Assembly: GCA_963530515.1 (NCBI GenBank)
Contig: CAUSEC010000001.1
Span: forward strand, 1 to 64,000
Direction of reading: 5' to 3'
Source of the DNA: CBFFRJ01 sp963530515
GTDB lineage: Bacteria > Pseudomonadota > Gammaproteobacteria > Enterobacterales > Enterobacteriaceae
Length of the DNA stretch: 64,000 bases
Of this stretch, positions 1 through 8,164 are shown piece after piece. A model generated the notes under the pieces. It was not told the DNA's origin. It saw only the letters and a program-made list of their open reading frames with translations, and did not search any database. Positions within the stretch are counted from its first letter, which is position 1. Each line of letters opens with the position of its first letter. The position numbers and the translations under genes are program-made.

Positions 1-283
1 CTTACGGATACGCTTCGTCGATTTTCAGCCGGACCCAGCCATCGCTTTAACTGTTTTACTCTCATTGACCAGGATTATCGCTGCAAAGCGTCAGCCCAAA
101 GGGGCGAGGGATAAAAGTAAGTCCGATTTTTGTAGGCCGGATAAGGCGCTAGCCGCCATCCGGCGAATAGCATGCAAGAAACAGCCAACAGTTAACTCCC
201 CCAAGTTCAGTTTTTGTAAAAGTCCCCTCTCGCTTGCGCATGCTGTCTACCCTTTAGGCTAACGATGACGACAGGAGTGTGCC
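1..283. other. left flank, no confident gene
   Basis: This stretch before yliI holds a REP element and no reading frame that I can assign. A minus-strand ATG at 63-65 opens a frame running off the left edge (21 codons, beginning MRVKQLKRWLG), but no good ribosome binding site precedes it. It could be the 5' end of a neighbouring gene or chance. The K-12 neighbour at this side is bssR, which does not match any frame here. Confidence 0.3.
132..164. repeat. REP (repetitive extragenic palindromic) element
   Basis: The sequence reads GTAGGCCGGATAAGGCG, then a short centre, then CCGCCATCCGGC. This is the classic enterobacterial REP layout with the imperfect CCGGAT/ATCCGG palindrome. REP units lie in transcribed spacers, where they stabilise upstream mRNA and bind gyrase, Pol I or IHF. 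A single unit is visible, not a multi-unit BIME. Confidence 0.85.
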
Positions 284-1399
284 ATGCGCCGCAACGCTGC
301 CTTACTGATCCCCGCTTTTTTCCTCTCCGCTTCCGTGCTGGCGGCCCCTGCGCCGGTGAAAGTCGAGGTGCTGCAAACCAAACTTGATCACCCCTGGTCA
401 CTGGCCTTTTTGCCTGGTGAGCAGGGCATGTTAATCACAATGCGCGGTGGTCAGTTACGTCACTGGCAGGCCGGGAAGGGGATATCCGATCCCATTGTCG
501 GCGTGCCGCGTGTCTGGGCCAACGGTCAGGGTGGTTTGCTGGACGTGGTGCTGGCCCCGGATTTTGCCCAGTCACGCCGGGTGTGGTTGAGCTATGCGGA
601 AGTGGGTGACGATGGTAAAGCAGGTACTGCGGTCGGCTACGGTCGCCTGACCGATGACCTCTCGCGCATTGAAGCCTTCCAGGTGGTCTTCCGCCAGCAG
701 CCGAAGCTCTCCACCGGCAATCACTTTGGCGGACGCCTGGTGTTTGATGGCAAAGGCTATCTGTGGATTGCGCTGGGTGAGAACAATCAGCGCCCGACCG
801 CCCAGGATCTCGACAAACTGCAGGGCAAACTGGTGCGGCTCACTGACCAGGGAAAAGTGCCAGCGGACAACCCCTTTGCCGGGCAGGCGGGCAAACGGCC
901 AGAAATCTGGTCTTACGGTATCCGCAACCCCCAGGGTATGGCGATGAATCCCTGGAGCAACGCGCTATGGATGAATGAGCACGGGCCGCGCGGTGGTGAT
1001 GAAATCAATATTCCTGAAAAAGGCAAAAATTACGGCTGGCCGCTGGCAACATGGGGCATTAACTACAGCGGTTCCCCCATCCCGGAGGCCAAAGGCGGTG
1101 AAGTCGCGGGCACCGAACAGCCGATTTTCTACTGGAAAAAATCGCCAGCCATCAGCGGCATGGCGTTCTACAACGCCGATAAATTCCCGCAGTGGAAAAA
1201 CAAACTCTTTATTGGCGCGCTTAAAGATCAGGATGTCATCGTGATGAGCGTGAACGGCAATACGGTGACGGAGGATGGGCGCATTCTCGGCGATCGCAAC
1301 GCGCGTATTCGCGATGTGCGCGTCGGGCCGGATGGCTTTTTGTATGTGCTGACGGACGAGTCAGACGGGGAACTGCTGAAAGTCAGCCCGGCGCAGTAA
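284..1399 (+). CDS. yliI: PQQ-dependent soluble aldose sugar dehydrogenase YliI
   Basis: The 371-residue product is the orthologue of E. coli YliI (Asd), a periplasmic enzyme that oxidises aldose sugars using PQQ and calcium. Residues 1-20 form a Sec signal peptide (charged MRRN, hydrophobic core, cleavage after VLAA). The rest is a six-bladed beta-propeller of the glucose/sorbosone dehydrogenase family. It contains the family signatures TGNHFGGRLVF and NEHGPRGGDEIN, which carry the catalytic and PQQ/metal residues. The ATG is preceded by AGGAG at 273-277. Because E. coli-type hosts often lack PQQ synthesis, activity may depend on imported cofactor. The gene is monocistronic and converges on gstB across an 18-base gap. 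Confidence 0.95.
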   Translation: MRRNAALLIPAFFLSASVLAAPAPVKVEVLQTKLDHPWSLAFLPGEQGMLITMRGGQLRHWQAGKGISDPIVGVPRVWANGQGGLLDVVLAPDFAQSRRVWLSYAEVGDDGKAGTAVGYGRLTDDLSRIEAFQVVFRQQPKLSTGNHFGGRLVFDGKGYLWIALGENNQRPTAQDLDKLQGKLVRLTDQGKVPADNPFAGQAGKRPEIWSYGIRNPQGMAMNPWSNALWMNEHGPRGGDEINIPEKGKNYGWPLATWGINYSGSPIPEAKGGEVAGTEQPIFYWKKSPAISGMAFYNADKFPQWKNKLFIGALKDQDVIVMSVNGNTVTEDGRILGDRNARIRDVRVGPDGFLYVLTDESDGELLKVSPAQ

Positions 1400-1417
1400 G
1401 CCGCGCCGGGTTGTCGG

Positions 1418-2044
1418 TCAGGTCACCGGAATCATCACGATGTCACGGAACGCCGGACGCTGGGTGAGGCGCTGATACCAGCTTTCCAGATGTGGGCGGG
1501 GTGCCCAGCTCAGGCCAATGTTGTAGAGGTTGTAGACGAAGGGGGCGACAGCGATGTCGCCAGGGCCGAATTCGTTGCCGGAAAGCCACGGCTGGGTTGC
1601 CAGCGCGTCATCCAGCAGGGCAAACAGATCTTCGCAGGCGTTGATACCGGCCTCAATGGCGGCGTTGTCGCGTTTGTCTGCCGGGGTCCGCACGATGCCG
1701 ACCAGCAAAATCCCGTGTTTCGGTGCCAGCGTGCTCAGCGCCCAGTCCATCCATTTTTCACCTACCGCGCGCACGGCGGGTGACTCTGGCCACAAACGCG
1801 CCTGGCCATATTGCGCACTGAGATAACGCACGATGGTATTGGATTCCCACAGCACCACGTCGGTTTCGTCGTCGCGCAGCAACGGCACCAGCCCGTTTGG
1901 GTTCATTGCCAGGAATTCCGCTTCGCGGTTCAGGCCAAACGCCCCACCCGCCAGAATATGTTCATAAGGTAATTCCAGTTCTTCCAGCGTCCAGCGTACT
2001 TTCTTCACGTTCGACGAGTTATTTCTTCCCCACAGCGTGATCAT
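1418..2044 (-). CDS. gstB: glutathione S-transferase GstB (YliJ)
   Basis: This is a 208-residue cytosolic glutathione S-transferase. The N-terminal thioredoxin-like domain (about 1-80) begins with the GRNNSSNVKKVRW segment that binds glutathione and ends with the typical WESNTIVRYL glutathione-contact region. The all-alpha C-terminal domain (about 90-205) closes the fold. E. coli GstB conjugates glutathione to substrates such as bromoacetate and helps detoxify electrophiles. Length and position between yliI and dacC match K-12. The start ATG lies just inside the intergenic space shared with dacC, about 225 bases, which carries the divergent promoters. No operon partner is visible. Confidence 0.93.
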   Translation of the reverse strand: MITLWGRNNSSNVKKVRWTLEELELPYEHILAGGAFGLNREAEFLAMNPNGLVPLLRDDETDVVLWESNTIVRYLSAQYGQARLWPESPAVRAVGEKWMDWALSTLAPKHGILLVGIVRTPADKRDNAAIEAGINACEDLFALLDDALATQPWLSGNEFGPGDIAVAPFVYNLYNIGLSWAPRPHLESWYQRLTQRPAFRDIVMIPVT

Positions 2045-2271
2045 GTGACCCCCTTAATGTTTCGCACCTTAAGATGTCGTCCATGGTGGGATAAAGTTAA
2101 CGTTCTGGCAACGATTTACAAAAAAAACGGTGCGTTGCAGCGCAACAGTCTGTTATTGCATAAACTTTACTTTTCAGCGCTTTCATTCACGTTAGTTATG
2201 CGCTTTACTCACGGCTTGTTGCGGCACGGTGGTGCGACGTTTTTTTCAGAATGGATACCTGGGTGGCCTAT

Positions 2272-3474
2272 ATGACGCATTTATCTCTCTTTCCACGCAA
2301 TCTTGCGGCTGGAGCCGCACTGATCGTTCTCTTTTCTCCCTCTCTGTATGCGGTAGAGCAGGCGCCTGATGCGCCAGCCATTGATGCCCGCGCCTGGATC
2401 CTGATGGATTACAACAGCGGCAAGGTGCTCTCGGAAGGCAACGCAGATGAGAAACTCGACCCGGCGAGCCTGACCAAACTGATGACCAGCTACGTGGTCG
2501 GTCAGGCCATCAAAGCCGGAAAAATTCAGCTTACCGACACCGTGACCGTCGGCAAAGATGCCTGGGCGACCGGTAACCCGGCCCTGCGCGGCTCCTCACT
2601 GATGTTCCTCAAACCCGGCGATCAGGTGTCGGTCTCGGACCTGAATAAAGGGGTGATTATTCAGTCCGGCAACGATGCCAGTATTGCCATTGCCGACCAC
2701 GTGGCGGGCAGCCAGGATTCCTTTGTCAGCCTGATGAACGGTTACGTCGCCAAACTGGGCCTGACCAATACCACCTTCAAAACGGTGCACGGGCTGGATG
2801 CGCCGGGGCAGTTCAGTACCGCCCGCGACATGGCACTGCTCGGCAGAGCGCTTATCCATGACGTGCCGGATGAATACGCCATCCACAAAGAGAAAGAGTT
2901 TACCTTTAACAAGATTCGCCAGCCGAACCGCAACCGCCTGTTGTGGAGCACCAGCATGAACGTCGACGGGATGAAAACCGGGACTACCGACGGTGCGGGC
3001 TACAACCTGGTGGCCTCCGCGACCCAGGGCGACATGCGCCTGATTTCGGTGGTGCTGGGGTCGAAAACCGACCGTATCCGCTTTAATGAGTCGGAAAAAC
3101 TGCTCACCTGGGGCTTCCGTTTCTTCGAGACCGTCACGCCTATCAAACCGGATGCGACTTTTGTGAGCCAGCGCGTGTGGTTTGGCGATCAGAGCGAAGT
3201 GAAACTGGGTGCGGGTGAGGCCGGTTCGGTGACCATTCCCCGTGGTCAGCTGAAAAACCTGAAAGCCAGCTATACCCTGACCGATCCCCAGCTCACCGCG
3301 CCGCTGAAAAAAGGGCAGGTGGTGGGCAAGATTGATTTCCAGCTCAACGGGAAATCTATTGAACAGCGCCCGCTGATTGTGATGGAAGCGGTGGAAGAGG
3401 GCGGCTTCTTTGGCCGGATGTGGGACTTCGTGCTGATGAAATTCCACCAGTGGTTTGGTGGCTGGTTCTCCTGA
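2272..3474 (+). CDS. dacC: D-alanyl-D-alanine carboxypeptidase DacC (PBP6a)
   Basis: This is a penicillin-binding protein that trims the terminal D-Ala from peptidoglycan pentapeptides in the periplasm. I start it at the ATG at 2272, giving the 400-residue length of E. coli DacC; an in-frame ATG at 2251 would prepend seven residues before the signal peptide. The signal peptide ends near YAVEQ. Catalytic motifs are SLTK (Ser66, Lys69), SGN (132-134) and KTG (235-237). A C-terminal beta domain follows, then an amphipathic helix rich in Phe and Trp (FHQWFGGWFS) that anchors the enzyme to the outer face of the inner membrane. It converges on deoR with a shared hairpin terminator. Confidence 0.97.
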   Translation: MTHLSLFPRNLAAGAALIVLFSPSLYAVEQAPDAPAIDARAWILMDYNSGKVLSEGNADEKLDPASLTKLMTSYVVGQAIKAGKIQLTDTVTVGKDAWATGNPALRGSSLMFLKPGDQVSVSDLNKGVIIQSGNDASIAIADHVAGSQDSFVSLMNGYVAKLGLTNTTFKTVHGLDAPGQFSTARDMALLGRALIHDVPDEYAIHKEKEFTFNKIRQPNRNRLLWSTSMNVDGMKTGTTDGAGYNLVASATQGDMRLISVVLGSKTDRIRFNESEKLLTWGFRFFETVTPIKPDATFVSQRVWFGDQSEVKLGAGEAGSVTIPRGQLKNLKASYTLTDPQLTAPLKKGQVVGKIDFQLNGKSIEQRPLIVMEAVEEGGFFGRMWDFVLMKFHQWFGGWFS

Positions 3475-3483
3475 TAGGGAAAG

Positions 3484-3505
3484 ACCGTGCCCTGGCGGGC
3501 ACGGT
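3484..3505. terminator. bidirectional hairpin between dacC and deoR
   Basis: A perfect inverted repeat ACCGTGCCC / GGGCACGGT with loop TGGC sits in the 38-base gap between the convergent dacC and deoR stops. The flanking T-content is modest on either strand, so efficiency is uncertain. Confidence 0.7.
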
Positions 3506-3512
3506 TCTGCGC

Positions 3513-4271
3513 TTAATACACCAGTTTTATCTGTTGCGCTTTGGCGAAATCAACCAGCGCCTCGTCCGGGCGTGCATCGCTGGCGATGGCGTTAAAGTGG
3601 CCGAGCTCACCCATGCAGGCCGGGCGCACTTTGCCAAACTTGCTGCTGTCCACCACCAGCACGTGGTACTGCGCGCTGGACATGGCCCAGTGTTTCAGTG
3701 GCAGTTCTTCCAGATTAAAGCAGGTCACGCCCTTTTCGACATGAACCCCGGCGGCGGAGTAGAACGCGATATCCGGGCGCAGGTAGTTCAGCGTCTCTTT
3801 AAAGCTGAGCGGCTGGAAAATCGCGTTGCTGGCGTGGAACTCGCCGCCGCTCAGGATAGCGCGGCATAGCGGTTTTTCCTGGAGCGCCAGAAACGTGTTC
3901 AGGGAGTAGCAGACCCCGGTAAAGGGCAAGTCTTCCGGGATGGCTTCGATTATCCACGGCGTGGTGGTGCCGCAGTCAAAAAACACCATTTGATGCGGCT
4001 GCACCAGTTTGGCGGCAAGCTCGGCGGCGCGGCGCTTCTCTTCGACGAGGCGCGTTTGTTGATCGCTCAGCAGATAGTGGCTGGCGGTGCGGGGCTCCAG
4101 CACAATGTAGCCCCCGAGTAGCACAACGGGCGCGCTGTTGGTGCTGAGATCGCGGCGAATGGTCATCTCGGACACGCCCAACAGGGCGGCGGCTTCTTTT
4201 AGATGCAGCTTGTCACTGCGTTTGAGCGCGGAGAGTAACTGACCGATACGTTCGTCACGTCTTGTTTCCAT
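3513..4271 (-). CDS. deoR: deoxyribonucleoside regulator DeoR
   Basis: DeoR is the founding member of the DeoR family. It represses the deo nucleoside catabolic genes and is released by deoxyribose-5-phosphate. The start at METRRDERIGQLL gives exactly 252 residues, as in E. coli, and is preceded by GGGGA; an upstream frame extension exists but adds a non-conserved leader. The N-terminal winged HTH (about 20-45, LKEAAALLGVSEMTIRRDL) carries the DeoR signature. The C-terminal ISOCOT-like sugar-phosphate domain contains DCGTTTPWI and ends IKLVY. It lies 65 bases downstream of ybjG in the same direction, with a terminator between them, so it is probably expressed alone. Confidence 0.96.
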   Translation of the reverse strand: METRRDERIGQLLSALKRSDKLHLKEAAALLGVSEMTIRRDLSTNSAPVVLLGGYIVLEPRTASHYLLSDQQTRLVEEKRRAAELAAKLVQPHQMVFFDCGTTTPWIIEAIPEDLPFTGVCYSLNTFLALQEKPLCRAILSGGEFHASNAIFQPLSFKETLNYLRPDIAFYSAAGVHVEKGVTCFNLEELPLKHWAMSSAQYHVLVVDSSKFGKVRPACMGELGHFNAIASDARPDEALVDFAKAQQIKLVY

Positions 4272-4292
4272 AGATCCCCTGAATATAAGAAA

Positions 4293-4311
4293 GCCCTGCA
4301 TTGAGCAGGGC
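4293..4311 (-). terminator. rho-independent terminator of ybjG
   Basis: Read on the minus strand, GCCCTGC-TCAAT-GCAGGGC is followed by TTTCTTAT. It lies between the ybjG stop and the deoR start and should insulate deoR from ybjG transcription. Confidence 0.75.
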
Positions 4312-4336
4312 GTTCATCTTACCTGTGCCGTCGGGC

Positions 4337-4945
4337 TTAGTCACGCACCCAGCCGCGGCGAATGGGGAAGGCAAAACAGAGGCGGTAAAGCTGCTGCACC
4401 ACGCGCAGAAGGGCATTGCCGAAGGCGTGCCAGAGCATCTGTGCGGTCAGGCAGCCGCAGAGTGCCACCATCAGCCCGCCGAGCATATCCATCGGCCAGT
4501 GAACACCCACGTAGACGCGGGACCAGGCGATGGCCAGCGCCACCACCATTAATACCGCGCCCGACCACGCCCGGTGCCAGGCGATAAAGGCCACGGCAAA
4601 GGTGAAAATGACCGTGCCGTGATCGCTCGGGAACGAATAATCCGGTGAATGCTGCAGGAAGTTATAACCGATGTGATCGACGAACGGACGGTTGTGCGGG
4701 AACAGATGCCCCAGCAGGAGCGAAAGGCTCATGCTGATAGCCATTGCAAGGGTGACTTTAATCACCAGCTGGCGCTGGGCGCTCACCTGGTGGCGCGGCC
4801 CCCAGAGCCACAGACCAATTGCCAGCAGCGGTACGATGCCAATCACATCGTTGGCAATAAACCGGGCGGCGCTGATAAGCCAGGCGGGGGAATCAGGAGT
4901 GGCATTAATCCACTCATACAGCGAGTAGTTCAGAGTTTCTAACAT
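4337..4945 (-). CDS. ybjG: undecaprenyl-diphosphatase YbjG (PAP2 family)
   Basis: This integral inner-membrane phosphatase recycles undecaprenyl pyrophosphate to the monophosphate carrier used for peptidoglycan and O-antigen. It overlaps functionally with BacA and PgpB. The protein is 202 residues with about five to six membrane helices. It contains the PAP2 triad motifs: a HNRPFVD segment, FPSDHGT and SRVYVGVHWPMD, with the catalytic His residues facing the periplasm. I chose the ATG at 4945 (MLETLNYSL), close to the E. coli start; a GTG 21 bases upstream is possible. The ribosome binding site is weak for both. A PmrA-type box lies 155 bases upstream, consistent with regulation by the envelope-stress sensor PmrAB/BasSR. 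Confidence 0.93.
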   Translation of the reverse strand: MLETLNYSLYEWINATPDSPAWLISAARFIANDVIGIVPLLAIGLWLWGPRHQVSAQRQLVIKVTLAMAISMSLSLLLGHLFPHNRPFVDHIGYNFLQHSPDYSFPSDHGTVIFTFAVAFIAWHRAWSGAVLMVVALAIAWSRVYVGVHWPMDMLGGLMVALCGCLTAQMLWHAFGNALLRVVQQLYRLCFAFPIRRGWVRD

Positions 4946-5099
4946 ACCGTTGACGACGCTTAGCACACAGGCAGTAATGGGAAAACGCTAACCTTAAAAG
5001 CATGATTACGCAGGGTAAAGTGCTTTTACTTTTCTGGACGCAGAGTTAGAGGATTCTGACGTGAGAAGGTTCATTTTTCTGAAACATTACGCCGCGACG

Positions 5100-5116
5100 C
5101 TTAAGAGAACCTTAAG
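5100..5116 (-). promoter_or_regulatory. PmrA/BasR box for ybjG
   Basis: CTTAAG-N5-CTTAAG matches the PmrA direct-repeat consensus YTTAAK-N5-YTTAAK. The reverse strand reads CTTAAGGTTCTCTTAAG and is followed 10 bases later by TAATGT, a plausible -10 for ybjG. The same box reads symmetrically toward mdfA, but no fitting -10 is seen there. This is known biology for ybjG in other enterobacteria, inferred here from sequence only. Confidence 0.6.
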
Positions 5117-5217
5117 CGGTAAAAAAGTGCTTTCTGCGCCGTTGACCACACAATTCACTATCCCGGTGCGGAGCCTTTGATTACACTCTGCGCGATTTTT
5201 TACGTTAAAGAGATTGC

Positions 5218-6450
5218 ATGCAAAATCATTCCCTTTCTGGTCAACGTCTGGGTCGCCAGGCGCTGTTATTCCCGTTTTGTCTGGTCCTGTACGAATTCTC
5301 CACCTATATCGCTAACGATATGATTCAGCCCGGCATGCTGGCCGTGGTTGAGCAATATCAGGCGGGCATTGAATGGGTGCCGACGTCGATGACGGCCTAT
5401 CTGGCTGGCGGTATGTTTTTACAGTGGCTGCTGGGGCCGCTGTCGGATCGCGTTGGTCGTCGCCCGGTGATGCTTGCGGGCGTGGTGTGGTTCATTCTGA
5501 CCTGCCTTGCCACGCTGCTGGCGCAGAACATTGAGCAGTTCACGTTGCTGCGTTTCCTGCAGGGGATCAGCCTCTGCTTTATCGGCGCGGTAGGTTACGC
5601 GGCGATTCAGGAATCGTTTGAGGAGGCGGTGTGCATCAAGATAACCGCCCTGATGGCGAACGTGGCGCTGATTGCGCCGCTGCTCGGCCCGTTGGTCGGT
5701 GCCGCCTGGGTGCACGCGGCACCCTGGGAGGGGATGTTTGTGCTCTTCGCGGTGCTGGCGGCGATAGCGTTTTATGGTCTGCAGCGCGCGATGCCTGAAA
5801 CCGCGACACGCCTGGGTGAACCGCTGTCGATGAAAGCGCTGTGGCACGACTACGCGCTGGTACTGAAGAACGTGCGCTTTGTGGCGGGTGCACTGGCGAC
5901 CGGCTTTGTCAGCCTGCCTTTGCTTGCGTGGATTGCGCAGTCACCGATTATCATTATTAGCGGCGAGAAACTCAGCAGCTATGAGTATGGCCTGTTGCAG
6001 GTGCCGATTTTCGGGGCGCTGATTGTCGGCAACCTGGTGCTGGCAAAACTCACCTCCCGCCGGACGGTACGCGCGCTGATAATCCTCGGCGGCTGGCCGA
6101 TTGTAGCCGGGCTTGTAGTGGCTGCGATTGCTACCGCCGCCTCATCCCATGCTTACTTATGGATGACCGCAGGCTTGAGCATTTACGCGTTCGGTATTGG
6201 TCTGGCGAATGCGGGCCTGGTGCGTCTGACGTTGTTTGCCAGCGAGGTGAGCAAAGGGGCGGTGTCAGCGGCAATGGGGATGCTGCAAATGTTCATCTTC
6301 ACGGTGGGCATTGAAATCAGTAAACATGCCTGGCTGGCGGGGGGCAACGGGCTGTTCAGCCTCTTTAACCTGCTCAATGGGCTCTTCTGGCTTGGGCTGA
6401 TGGTGATTTTCCTGCGGGATAAACGCGTGGGGAATTCGCTGGAAGGTTAA
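5218..6450 (+). CDS. mdfA: multidrug efflux MFS transporter MdfA (Cmr)
   Basis: MdfA is a 12-helix major facilitator drug/H+ antiporter that exports chloramphenicol, fluoroquinolones and lipophilic cations, and can exchange Na+/K+ at alkaline pH. The product has 410 residues, the same as E. coli. The functional acidic residues of helix 1 are present as Glu26 and Asp34 in YEFSTYIAND. The loop 2-3 MFS motif A is seen as GPLSDRVGRRPV, and motif C lies in helix 5 (APLLGPLVGAAW). It is transcribed divergently from ybjG over a 272-base spacer that carries the PmrA box. It converges on ybjH. It is a normal chromosomal gene; its presence alone does not imply clinical resistance. Confidence 0.96.
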   Translation: MQNHSLSGQRLGRQALLFPFCLVLYEFSTYIANDMIQPGMLAVVEQYQAGIEWVPTSMTAYLAGGMFLQWLLGPLSDRVGRRPVMLAGVVWFILTCLATLLAQNIEQFTLLRFLQGISLCFIGAVGYAAIQESFEEAVCIKITALMANVALIAPLLGPLVGAAWVHAAPWEGMFVLFAVLAAIAFYGLQRAMPETATRLGEPLSMKALWHDYALVLKNVRFVAGALATGFVSLPLLAWIAQSPIIIISGEKLSSYEYGLLQVPIFGALIVGNLVLAKLTSRRTVRALIILGGWPIVAGLVVAAIATAASSHAYLWMTAGLSIYAFGIGLANAGLVRLTLFASEVSKGAVSAAMGMLQMFIFTVGIEISKHAWLAGGNGLFSLFNLLNGLFWLGLMVIFLRDKRVGNSLEG

Positions 6451-6485
6451 GGCTGCCCACGTTTTGCGGTGAGCAGCCTCATCCC

Positions 6486-6758
6486 TTAATGGTGGTCATC
6501 ATACTGGTGTTCGATGATCATCCCTTCGCCCACGCTTGCCAGATGGCGGGCGCGGGGTGCAACGCGCACGACCGGCGCCACCGGCGCTGGGGCAACATAG
6601 GCGGTCTGCGGCGCGACATAGGCAGTCTGCGGTGCAGGCGTGTTAATCGGCACCAGTTCGATTTTGTAGCCATCCGGCACGTTAACGGTGATGTTTTGCG
6701 CCATGGTGCCCGTTGAGAGGGTGGCAAAAAGCAGGATGGAGAGCAGGGAGCGTTTCAT
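6486..6758 (-). CDS. ybjH: small exported protein YbjH
   Basis: This is a 90-residue protein of unknown function, the orthologue of E. coli YbjH. The start MKRSLLSILLF is preceded by GAGGCG. Residues 1-20 are a signal peptide (cleavage near TMAQ). A short beta-like segment NITVNVPDGYKIELVP follows, then a low-complexity stretch rich in Pro, Ala and Val with a tandem repeat PQTAYVA (two copies). The C-terminus is conserved, HLASVGEGMIIEHQ, ending in a histidine/aspartate-rich tail. The tail could bind metal, but this is speculation. It converges on mdfA. In K-12 the next gene upstream is ybjI, which is missing here. Confidence 0.88.
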   Translation of the reverse strand: MKRSLLSILLFATLSTGTMAQNITVNVPDGYKIELVPINTPAPQTAYVAPQTAYVAPAPVAPVVRVAPRARHLASVGEGMIIEHQYDDHH

Positions 6759-6842
6759 GTTCGCCTCGGGATATGAACGTGGCTGACCGGATGTCAGCCA
6801 CAAAACCGGGCGGAGTATGCGCAATTGCCCGCAGGCGTTTGT

Positions 6843-6879
6843 TGCCGCGAGTGCGGTAAATTGACCACACTCGCGGGCA
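6843..6879. terminator. hairpin downstream of ybjJ
   Basis: CCGCGAGTG and CACTCGCGG form a nine-pair stem around a 14-base loop immediately past the ybjJ stop. No strong T-tract follows, so it could act as a 3' stabilising structure rather than a strict intrinsic terminator. Confidence 0.5.
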
Positions 6880-6881
6880 GA

Positions 6882-8084
6882 TCACTCGGTAGCGGATTCC
6901 AGCGGGGTTTCAGGCTTAGCAACGGCTTTAGCAACCAGTGCGGCGACCAGCACCAGTCCCAATACCACCAGCATGGCGCTGCGTAATCCGTAGTGTTCGC
7001 CGAGGAAGCCCAGCAGCGGCGGTCCCACGAGGAAGGCGAGGTAACCGGTTGTCGCCACTACGCTGACGCGCGTTGGCGCATCCGGGCCGGTATCGCTGGC
7101 AGCCGAGATGGTTAACGGGAAGCCCAGTGAGGCACCCAGTCCCCAGAAAATCACCGACAGTCCGGCAATCCAGGCGTTATCCACAAAGATGATTAAGCCG
7201 ATACCTATCGCGCCCATCAGCGCGCTGGCGCGAACCACCGCCACGCGGCTGTAGCGGTCGATAAACCAGCCGCCGGTAAAGCGCCCGACGGTCATCCCCA
7301 GCGTGAAACCGGCGTAAATCAGCGAGCCGGACGTCGGGTTGAAGCCGTGACCGTCCACCATCAACAGCGGCAGCCAGTCGTTGGCAGAACTTTCGGCAAA
7401 GGCCATCGCCAGTACCACCACGCCAATCAGCAGTAACTGGACGTCGCGATAAAAAGGCACACCCGCTTTGTTGCGCTGCTTGTCCTCCGGCGTGTCTTTG
7501 CCCGTCCCTTCAGGAATGGCGGAGATAGCAATAACGATCGGCGTAATGGCAACCACTGCCGCCAGCAGAATATGCAGCGTGGCCGGGGTGCCGAAGGCGG
7601 TTAAGGTCATGCCGATGCCTGCCCCCGCCAGCGTGCCGAGGCTGTAAAAACCGTGCATCATCGGCAGCACGGTTTTGTTCATCTCACGTTCCACCACCGC
7701 GCCTTCGATGTTGATCGCCACTTCGCCCGCGCCCATGCTGCCGCCAAAGAAGGCTAGTCCAACCGCGAATAGCAGTGGGGAGGCGACCCACAAGGCCAGA
7801 CTCAGAATCGCCATGCCGGCAACGGCGGCCGCCATGCTGGCGCGAATGACCTTGCGTGTGCCAAAGCGTTTCACCAGCCAGCCGGAAGAGAGGATGCCAC
7901 TCATCGATCCCACGGACAGGCCGAACAGAACGGCACCCATTTGTGCCGTCGACACGGATAAAATATCGCGGATAGCCGGGGTGCGGGTGGCCCAGGAGGC
8001 CATCAATAAACCGGGGATAAAGAAGAAGGTAAACAGCGCCCAGAGCCGGTGTTTCAGGGCATTACGGTGTGAGATGACTGCCAT
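6882..8084 (-). CDS. ybjJ: MFS transporter YbjJ
   Basis: This is a 400-residue major facilitator with about 12 membrane helices, orthologous to E. coli YbjJ, whose substrate is not established. I start at ATG 8084 (MAVISHRNALKHR), preceded by AGGATG; a leader extending to 8138 would add a non-conserved hydrophobic stretch. Recognisable signatures include SWLVKRFGTRKV after helix 2 (motif A) and the second-half copy GGWFIDRYSRVAV. The conserved segment FAESSANDWLPLLMVDGHG is shared with K-12. It is divergent from the TetR-family gene rcdA with an 80-base spacer that contains a TGTACA palindrome. This layout is typical of a transporter controlled by its neighbouring repressor. Confidence 0.92.
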   Translation of the reverse strand: MAVISHRNALKHRLWALFTFFFIPGLLMASWATRTPAIRDILSVSTAQMGAVLFGLSVGSMSGILSSGWLVKRFGTRKVIRASMAAAVAGMAILSLALWVASPLLFAVGLAFFGGSMGAGEVAINIEGAVVEREMNKTVLPMMHGFYSLGTLAGAGIGMTLTAFGTPATLHILLAAVVAITPIVIAISAIPEGTGKDTPEDKQRNKAGVPFYRDVQLLLIGVVVLAMAFAESSANDWLPLLMVDGHGFNPTSGSLIYAGFTLGMTVGRFTGGWFIDRYSRVAVVRASALMGAIGIGLIIFVDNAWIAGLSVIFWGLGASLGFPLTISAASDTGPDAPTRVSVVATTGYLAFLVGPPLLGFLGEHYGLRSAMLVVLGLVLVAALVAKAVAKPETPLESATE

Positions 8085-8131
8085 TACGTCGCATCCTGCA
8101 GGGAAAAGAGAGGACAACACTAGCAAGAGTG

Positions 8132-8145
8132 TGTACATTTGTACA
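8132..8145. promoter_or_regulatory. palindromic operator between ybjJ and rcdA
   Basis: TGTACA-TT-TGTACA lies 20 bases before the rcdA start and 48 before ybjJ. TetR-family regulators usually bind such short inverted repeats in the divergent spacer to control themselves and the neighbour. Binding by RcdA is inferred. Confidence 0.5.
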
Positions 8146-8164
8146 TAACTGATTGAGAGGATGT

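Noticed and set aside
1..65. Start of a minus-strand gene at 65
   Set aside because: Only 21 codons are in the window, no good ribosome site precedes the ATG and the peptide is not recognisable.
2596..3447. 283-codon open frame opposite dacC
   Set aside because: Antisense shadow of dacC; no start signal, His/Gln/Arg-rich composition.
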